Assembly: GCA_003648245.1 (NCBI GenBank)
Contig: QMOO01000077.1
Span: forward strand, 1-6,056
DNA: 6,056 nucleotides
From: Caldisericota bacterium
Lineage (GTDB): Bacteria; Caldisericota; Caldisericia; B22-G15
Reading direction: 5' to 3'
Both the position numbers and the translations under genes were made by a program. Position 1 is the first letter of the stretch. Each line of letters begins with the position of its first letter. A model generated the notes under the pieces. It was not told the origin of the DNA. It worked only from the letters and a program-made list of their open reading frames with translations, and made no database searches. Of the stretch, positions 1 through 4,791 are shown piece after piece.

Positions 1-300
1 AATGCCAAAGCTGGAACAGTATCCATGGACATTGGAAGAGTTGTTCAGGAGATTAAAAAGGGAAAAGTTGAATTTAAGATGGATAAACTTGGAAACATTC
101 ATGTTTCCATAGGTAAGGTAAGCTTTCCTGAAGAAAAACTTAAAGAGAATCTTGTTGCATTACTTGAGGCTTTGCTTAAAGCAAAGCCAGCAGCAGTGAG
201 GGGCCAGTTTATAAAGTCTATTTATCTTTCTCCAACTATGGGTCCCTCAGTAAAACTTGACGTTCAAAAGGTTTTAAACGAAATTAAAAAAGTTGCCTGA
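1..300 (+). CDS. rplA: 50S ribosomal protein L1, C-terminal part (5' truncated by window)
   Basis: The first 99 residues in frame 1 continue from outside the window and end at TGA 298-300. L1 is the large-subunit protein that binds 23S rRNA helices 76-78, forms the mobile L1 stalk by the E site, and in many bacteria represses its own operon. The visible part begins with NAKAGTVS, matching the conserved N-x-K-x-GTV segment near the middle of L1. It continues with the IGKVSF...KLKENL stretch and ends with the L1 signature YLSPTMGPSVKLD, where the chain returns to domain I. Full-length L1 is about 230 residues, so roughly the first 130 are missing. The Met codon at 25 is internal and is not a start. 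The gene is followed by the rplJ leader and stalk genes, the usual order. No anomaly is visible in the part seen. Family assignment is secure. Confidence 0.96.
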   Translation, partial: NAKAGTVSMDIGRVVQEIKKGKVEFKMDKLGNIHVSIGKVSFPEEKLKENLVALLEALLKAKPAAVRGQFIKSIYLSPTMGPSVKLDVQKVLNEIKKVA

Positions 301-407
301 GAAAGTGGGTGCTTTTTAAAAGCTTAATGAGGTTTTCGCCCACCGAGGCAGGAGAAATTGGGAAATAGGTTTCTTCTTGTCCTTCGGTGGAAGGATATTT
401 TAATTTT
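301..407 (+). promoter_or_regulatory. rplJ (L10) leader, probable L10-L12 autoregulatory RNA
   Basis: The 118 nt between rplA and rplJ hold no gene but strong RNA structure. Helix A pairs 305-311 with 337-343 (7 bp, one G-T). Helix B pairs 340-348 with 382-390 (9 bp, one G-T). Helix C pairs 378-384 with 391-397 (7 bp, one G-T) with a 6-nt loop, and is followed by TTTTAATTTT at 398-407. A and B share 340-343, and B and C share 382-384 plus the loop of C, so neighbouring helices exclude each other. Known for the family: the L10(L12)n complex binds the rplJ leader in many bacteria. In Bacillus subtilis it favours an anti-antiterminator that allows a terminator to form. Inference: A is the anti-antiterminator, B the antiterminator and C a weak terminator. 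Helix C has few G-C pairs and its T-tract is interrupted, so control could instead act on translation or processing. Confidence 0.8.
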
Positions 408-413
408 AGGAGG
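408..413 (+). promoter_or_regulatory. Ribosome binding site of rplJ
   Basis: A perfect AGGAGG lies 5 nt upstream of the ATG at 419. It decides this start and rules out the TTG at 358, which opens a different frame inside the leader. It sits just 3' of helix C and its T-tract, outside all three leader helices, so the folds described there do not directly mask it. Confidence 0.85.
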
Positions 414-418
414 CAGTT

Positions 419-940
419 ATGATAACAAGGGAAAGAAAGAGAGAACTTGTAAAGGAACTTCAAGAGAAGGCAGAAAAAGCAGGGCTCCTACTCTTCACTA
501 CCTTCAGCGGAATTACTGTATCAGAAATCTCCAACTTAAGGCGTAGCATTAAGGAAAACGGAGGAGAACTCAAAGTTTACAGAAACACCCTTTTAAAGAT
601 GGGACTTGCAGAGAAAGGTTTTGAAGTGGATGATAACATTTTTACCGGACCCACAGCAGTTGTTTTCGGATACGAAGATCCGTTCCCTGTTATGAAAGTG
701 GTAGATGATTTTCAGAAATCTCACAGGAAAAACTTTGATATAAAGGGTGGATTCCTTGGAACACTTAAATTAACCAAGAGCGATATAAAGGAACTTTCAT
801 CCCTATCTTCTATGCAGGAGCTTTATGGAAAGCTTGTCTGGGGAATAAAGGCTCCTCTTGCAAGACTTGTCTTTGCTCTTAAGAATCCTGTTTCGAAGTT
901 GGTCTTTGTTTTAAATCAGATAAAAGATAAAAAAGCATAA
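419..940 (+). CDS. rplJ: 50S ribosomal protein L10
   Basis: This 173-residue protein is the base of the ribosomal stalk. Its N-terminal domain binds the L11 region of 23S rRNA and its C-terminal helix carries the L12 dimers that recruit translation factors. Visible family features are the basic start, the FTTFSGITVSEISNLR segment (about 26-41), VYRNTLLKMGL (53-63), TGPTAVVF (76-83) and GGFLG (110-114). The C-terminal helix (136-168) is three tandem 11-residue repeats, each with a K/R-Leu-Val core. E. coli L10 (165 residues) has room for two L12 dimers, while thermophiles such as Thermotoga maritima carry three, so six copies of L12 per stalk are inferred. The start is fixed by the AGGAGG 5 nt upstream. 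rplL follows after 12 nt, so the two are co-translated, and the leader upstream probably gives feedback control. Confidence 0.97.
   Translation: MITRERKRELVKELQEKAEKAGLLLFTTFSGITVSEISNLRRSIKENGGELKVYRNTLLKMGLAEKGFEVDDNIFTGPTAVVFGYEDPFPVMKVVDDFQKSHRKNFDIKGGFLGTLKLTKSDIKELSSLSSMQELYGKLVWGIKAPLARLVFALKNPVSKLVFVLNQIKDKKA
824..922 (+). repeat. Triplicated 33-bp (11-residue) L12-dimer binding repeat in rplJ
   Basis: L10 residues 136-146, 147-157 and 158-168 align without gaps as YGKLVWGIKAP, LARLVFALKNP and VSKLVFVLNQI. Position 3 is basic, positions 4-5 are always Leu-Val, and the first two units end in Pro. Known from L10-L12 structures: each such segment of helix alpha-8 binds one L12 N-terminal dimer. 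Three units therefore predict an L10(L12)6 stalk. The DNA copies have diverged, so this is conserved protein periodicity and not a recent duplication. Confidence 0.75.
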
Positions 941-941
941 A

Positions 942-947
942 AGGAGG
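942..947 (+). promoter_or_regulatory. Ribosome binding site of rplL
   Basis: A perfect AGGAGG begins 1 nt after the rplJ stop and lies 5 nt before the rplL ATG. Such a strong independent site suits a protein needed in several copies per ribosome, unlike L10, which is needed once. Confidence 0.88.
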
Positions 948-952
948 AAAGA

Positions 953-1327
953 ATGACTAAAGAAGAAATTTTAGAGGCAATTGAAAAGATGAGTGTAACT
1001 GACCTCGTAGAGCTGGTAAAAGCTCTCGAGGAAAAATTTGGTGTATCTGGAATGCCAATGGCAATGCCAGTAGCAGGTGGTGGCGGTGGCCAACAAGCAG
1101 CACAGGAAGAGGAAAAAACCACCTTTGATGTTGTTTTGACCAGTGTTGGTCAGGCAAAAATCCAGGTCATTAAAGTTCTCCGTGAGGTTCTTGGTGTCTC
1201 CCTCAAAGAGGCAAACGAGATCTGCAACAAAGTACCTCACCCTGTTAAGAAGGGTATAAGCCAGGACGAGGCAGAGGAAATCAAGAATAAACTTTCCGCT
1301 GTAGGTGCTACAGTGGAGATTAAATAG
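953..1327 (+). CDS. rplL: 50S ribosomal protein L7/L12
   Basis: This 124-residue acidic stalk protein has the standard three parts. An N-terminal helical dimerisation domain (about 1-33) attaches to the L10 tail. A flexible hinge (about 34-56) contains repeated Met/Ala/Pro and five Gly in a row at 42-46. A globular C-terminal domain (about 57-124) recruits and stimulates EF-Tu, EF-G, IF2 and RF3. In the factor-binding helix pair, Lys69, Val72, Ile73, Lys74 and Arg77 match E. coli K65, V68, I69, K70 and R73. The SLKEAN segment at 83-88 has Ser where Gly is usual and Asn88 where E. coli has the conserved factor-contacting Lys84. Length is normal. The TAG stop overlaps the base of the downstream hairpin. 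Identification is secure; the effect of the substitutions is unknown. Confidence 0.97.
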   Translation: MTKEEILEAIEKMSVTDLVELVKALEEKFGVSGMPMAMPVAGGGGGQQAAQEEEKTTFDVVLTSVGQAKIQVIKVLREVLGVSLKEANEICNKVPHPVKKGISQDEAEEIKNKLSAVGATVEIK

Positions 1328-1357
1328 AACCCCGATTATCGGGGTTCTTTCCCTTTT
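1326..1357 (+). terminator. Hairpin attenuator/terminator between rplL and rpoB
   Basis: A perfect 10-bp stem pairs 1326-1335 with 1339-1348 around a TTA loop, with five consecutive G-C pairs in its middle. It is followed by a T-rich run broken by CCC (TTTCCCTTTT, 1348-1357). The last two bases of the rplL stop codon form the stem base. In E. coli a partial terminator at the same place cuts rpoBC transcription to a fraction of rplL. The broken T-tract and only 24 nt left before rpoB favour partial termination here too, by inference. A role in mRNA processing or 3'-end stability is also possible. Confidence 0.78.
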
Positions 1358-1362
1358 AAACT

Positions 1363-1367
1363 GGAGA
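1363..1367 (+). promoter_or_regulatory. Ribosome binding site of rpoB
   Basis: GGAGA lies about 5 nt upstream of the ATG at 1372. It is a weaker match than the AGGAGG of rplJ and rplL, consistent with lower output of the polymerase subunit. It supports the chosen start. Confidence 0.7.
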
Positions 1368-1371
1368 CAAT

Positions 1372-4300
1372 ATGGAGATAAAAGAAGTTAAAAACTTCAA
1401 TAAATTTTTATTTCAGCCTGAGATTCCCGATTTACTTGAATTCCAGAAGGAATCTTTTTTCAGATTTATAAACGAAAAAATACCAAAGCTTCTTGAGGAG
1501 ATTTCGCCGATTGAAACTCCAAAGGTGGAGCTTGAGTTTTTTGATCCAAAAGTTATTCCACCAGAGCTTTCAGTTGAGGAATGCAAAGAAAGAAAACTCA
1601 CATATTCCGGGAATCTCAAGGCAAAGGTAAGGATTATCAATAAAAAGAGTGGAGAGATAAAAGAACAGGAGGTTTTTTTAGGAGAGATTCCATACATTAC
1701 CCCTCATGGTTCTTTTATATTTAATGGAGCAGAGAGAGTGGTTGTCTCTCAACTTATAAGAGCACCAGGAGTATATTTTACCACTCCTTCATCTGCTCAT
1801 TCGGGAAGAGTCCATTTTGAAGCAAGATTAATTCCAGAAAGAGGAACGTGGTTTATCTTTGAGGTTGAAACCAGTGGCACAATCGTTGTAAGACTAAACA
1901 AGGGTTCAAGAAAACTCTACTTCCCAACTGTTCTAAGAGTCTTTAAGGAACTTACAGATGATGAAATCCTCGAGATGTTTAAGGAAAAAAGAAAGATTAA
2001 AATAGGTGTACTTGATGCAGATAGATTGCTTCCAGCCACCTTTGCTGAAAATATATTTGATCCAGAGACTGGAGAGGTTATCTATAAAGAAAAAGAAAGA
2101 ATTACCCAAAAAAAACTTGATCATATAGCTTCCCTTGGCATACACTATGTTGAAATATATAAGGAAATGGTGGATCCAATCATAATTAAGACTGTTGATA
2201 AGGATCCAAATAAAACACAGAAGGATGCAATAATTGAGATTTACAGAAAGTTAAGACCTGGTGAGAGGGTAACCTTTGAATCAGCCAAGAATCTTATAAA
2301 TCTTATGTTCTTTGATAAAAAGAGAAACTTCTTATCAGATGTTGGAAGACACAAAATAAATCAGAAGTTCGGTCTCAATCTTAAAGATAATATGGTAACT
2401 TTTGACGATCTTGTGGCAATAATAAAACATGCTGTAAAGATAAAGAATAATGAGGCAGAACTTGATAACATAGATCACCTTGGAAATAGGCATGTAAGAG
2501 GAGTGGGAGAACTCCTTGAAGTAAATATGAGATTTGGTTTCTTAAGAATGGTTAAAGTTGCCAAAGGTAGAATTAGTACATATTCAGAGGATAGATACAC
2601 AGCTCAACATCTTATAAATTCAAAGCCAATAACAGCAGCCCTTCAGAGTTTCTTCGGAACAGGACAGCTTTCCCAATTTATGGAGCAGACAAATCCTCTC
2701 TCTTCTCTTACTCACAAGAGAAGACTTTCGTCTATGGGACCAGGTGGTTTGACTAGGGAGACTGCAGGACTTGAGGTAAGAGACATTCATTCCTCCCACT
2801 ACGGTAGAATATGTCCTATAGAGACTCCTGAGGGACAGAATATTGGACTCATAAACTCCCTTACAGTATTTTCTAAAATAAATGAGTATGGATTTATAAC
2901 AACTCCTTACAGAAAGGTAAAGAAAGGAAAGATAACTAAAGAGATTGTCTATCTTGAAGCTGGTGAGGAAGAAAAATACTATATAGCCCAGGCAAACACA
3001 CCTGTTAATAAAAAAGGAGAACTTCTTAAAGATGATAAAGGTAATCTTTTAAATGATGGAATAGCCCTTGGAAGGTATCAGGGAAATATTGTTGAGATAC
3101 CTCTTGAAAAGATTGATTTCATAGAGGTATCACCACTTCAGGTATTTTCTGTTTCAGCATCTCTTATCCCATTTCTTGAACATGATGATGCAAACAGAGC
3201 TTTGATGGGATGCAATATGCAGAGACAGGCAGTTCCCCTGCTATTTCCAGAAGTTCCACTTGTAGGAACTGGAATGGAAAAGATTGTTTCAAGACACGAT
3301 CCAAGTGTGGTAATCTCTGAAATAAATGGTAAAGTGGAGGCAGTTTCTTCTGATAAGATTGTAGTTCGTAGCAGTAAAGAGAAAAAGATATATAAACTCA
3401 AAAAATTTGAAAGATCAAATCAGGACACATGTATAAACTCAAGGCCCATAGTTAGGAAAGGGGAAAAGGTAAAGAAGGGACAGATCATTGCTGATGGACA
3501 GGCAATAAAGGATGGGATTCTGTCTCTCGGAAGAAATCTCCTTGTTGCATATCTTCCATGGAGAGGATACAACTATCAGGATGCTATTCTTATAAGCGAA
3601 AGATTGGTAAAGGATGATGTATATACCTCAATTCATATAAAGGAGTATGTGACTACTGTAAGAGATACCCGCGCAGGTCCTGAGATATTAACCCGTGATA
3701 TTCCCAATGTTGACGAAGTTGACTTAAGAAATCTTGATGAAGACGGAATAATAAGAATAGGAGCGGAGGTAAAGGCTGGAGATATACTTGTTGGAAAGCT
3801 TGCACCAAAGACAGAAGTGGACACCTCTCCTGAATCAAAGATATGGAGAGCAATGTTTGGTGAGAAGGGAAGAGATGTTATAGATGTTTCCTTAAGACTT
3901 CCACCTGGTGAATTTGGAACTGTAATAATGACAAGAATCTATTCCAGGGATAAAGGTGACGAACTTCCCATTGGAATAAATAAACTTGTGAAAGTCCTTG
4001 TGGCACAGAAGAGAAAGATAATGGTGGGAGACAAGATGGCCGGAAGACACGGAAACAAAGGAGTTGTTGCAGCAATACTCCCTGAGGAGGATATGCCATT
4101 TAGAAGCGATGGAACTCCAATAGATATAGTCCTCTCTCCACTTTCTGTTCCTTCAAGAATGAATATAGGGCAGGTCCTTGAAGCCATGCTTGGACTTGTG
4201 GCATATGAAATGGGGTTCAGAGCAGAGATTCCAATTTTCTCTTCTTTGAGCGAAAAGGATATAGAGAAAATGCTCAAGAAGGCTGGCTTCAATGTGAATA

Positions 4301-4791
4301 GTAAAGAGATTCTATATGATGGATATACAGGTGAGGCTTTCCTTGCTCCTGCTCTTGTTGGATACACATACTTTATGAAGCTGAACCACCTTGTTCTTGA
4401 TAAAGTTCATGCGAGATCCACGGGAACTTATTCCCTTGTAACTCAGCAACCTCTTGGAGGGAAATCTCAGTTCGGAGGTCAGAGACTTGGTGAAATGGAA
4501 GTCTGGGCTCTTGAAGGTTATGGAGCAGCTCATCTGATTCAGGAAATGCTTACAGTAAAGTCCGACGACATAGAGGGAAGAAGAAAAGCATACGAAGCTA
4601 TAGTAAAGGGAAGAGACATAGAAGAGGTTGGAATACCCGAGTCTTTCAAGGTTCTAATACGAGAACTTAAGGGACTTGGTATTTCAGTAAAAACAATTCC
4701 CCCTATAGAGAAAAAAGAAGAGAAGAAGGAACCAAAATTCTTTCTTCCAACAAGAAGGAAAAAAACTAAGAAAAAAGAGGTGAATCAATGA
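1372..4791 (+). CDS. rpoB: DNA-directed RNA polymerase subunit beta
   Basis: This complete 1139-residue catalytic beta subunit forms one jaw of the RNA polymerase active cleft. Landmarks in order: protrusion motif NGAERVVVSQ (118-127); a short module at about 220-270 resembling one repeat of the proteobacterial lobe insertion; rifampicin region (427-460); HYGRICPIETPEGQNIG (476-492); NMQRQAVP; GYNYQDAILISERL; catalytic GDKMAGRHGNKG with Lys888 and Lys896 (E. coli K1065, K1073); PSRMNIGQ with Arg929 (E. coli R1106); and the C-terminal GGQRLGEMEVWALEGYGAA anchor that packs on beta-prime. The numbering offset to E. coli grows by 100 residues between 736 and 888, so the large insertion before the catalytic lysines is absent. 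Gln736 replaces the near-universal Glu (E. coli E813). The last 26 residues are a Lys/Glu-rich tail. A hairpin precedes the gene, and it overlaps the next gene by 4 nt. Confidence 0.98.
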   Translation: MEIKEVKNFNKFLFQPEIPDLLEFQKESFFRFINEKIPKLLEEISPIETPKVELEFFDPKVIPPELSVEECKERKLTYSGNLKAKVRIINKKSGEIKEQEVFLGEIPYITPHGSFIFNGAERVVVSQLIRAPGVYFTTPSSAHSGRVHFEARLIPERGTWFIFEVETSGTIVVRLNKGSRKLYFPTVLRVFKELTDDEILEMFKEKRKIKIGVLDADRLLPATFAENIFDPETGEVIYKEKERITQKKLDHIASLGIHYVEIYKEMVDPIIIKTVDKDPNKTQKDAIIEIYRKLRPGERVTFESAKNLINLMFFDKKRNFLSDVGRHKINQKFGLNLKDNMVTFDDLVAIIKHAVKIKNNEAELDNIDHLGNRHVRGVGELLEVNMRFGFLRMVKVAKGRISTYSEDRYTAQHLINSKPITAALQSFFGTGQLSQFMEQTNPLSSLTHKRRLSSMGPGGLTRETAGLEVRDIHSSHYGRICPIETPEGQNIGLINSLTVFSKINEYGFITTPYRKVKKGKITKEIVYLEAGEEEKYYIAQANTPVNKKGELLKDDKGNLLNDGIALGRYQGNIVEIPLEKIDFIEVSPLQVFSVSASLIPFLEHDDANRALMGCNMQRQAVPLLFPEVPLVGTGMEKIVSRHDPSVVISEINGKVEAVSSDKIVVRSSKEKKIYKLKKFERSNQDTCINSRPIVRKGEKVKKGQIIADGQAIKDGILSLGRNLLVAYLPWRGYNYQDAILISERLVKDDVYTSIHIKEYVTTVRDTRAGPEILTRDIPNVDEVDLRNLDEDGIIRIGAEVKAGDILVGKLAPKTEVDTSPESKIWRAMFGEKGRDVIDVSLRLPPGEFGTVIMTRIYSRDKGDELPIGINKLVKVLVAQKRKIMVGDKMAGRHGNKGVVAAILPEEDMPFRSDGTPIDIVLSPLSVPSRMNIGQVLEAMLGLVAYEMGFRAEIPIFSSLSEKDIEKMLKKAGFNVNSKEILYDGYTGEAFLAPALVGYTYFMKLNHLVLDKVHARSTGTYSLVTQQPLGGKSQFGGQRLGEMEVWALEGYGAAHLIQEMLTVKSDDIEGRRKAYEAIVKGRDIEEVGIPESFKVLIRELKGLGISVKTIPPIEKKEEKKEPKFFLPTRRKKTKKKEVNQ
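4777..4782 (+). promoter_or_regulatory. Ribosome binding site of the EF-G-like gene, inside rpoB
   Basis: GAGGTG, lying within the last codons of rpoB, is 5 nt upstream of the ATG at 4788. With the ATGA stop/start overlap it sets this start and implies translational coupling: ribosomes ending rpoB can reinitiate on the next gene. Confidence 0.8.

Noticed and set aside
311..323. Odd palindrome GCTTTTTAAAAGC in the rplJ leader as an operator
   Set aside because: It lies inside the loop of leader helix A and is better explained as a small internal hairpin of the same RNA. No second copy or promoter was seen beside it.
358..546. Open frame starting with TTG at 358, preceded by AGGAG, running into rplJ in another frame
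   Set aside because: The AGGAG belongs to the loop of leader helix B. Most of the frame overlaps rplJ out of frame, and the product has no recognisable composition or family.
1348..1371. Possible separate promoter for rpoB after the hairpin
   Set aside because: The 24 nt between hairpin and ATG have no room for a -35/-10 pair, and no convincing pair was seen. Readthrough from upstream is the simpler reading.
3939..4367. Long antisense open frame (142 codons) opposite rpoB
   Set aside because: It lies opposite the highly conserved catalytic part of rpoB, has low-complexity Ser/Pro-rich composition typical of reverse-strand shadows, and no family resemblance.
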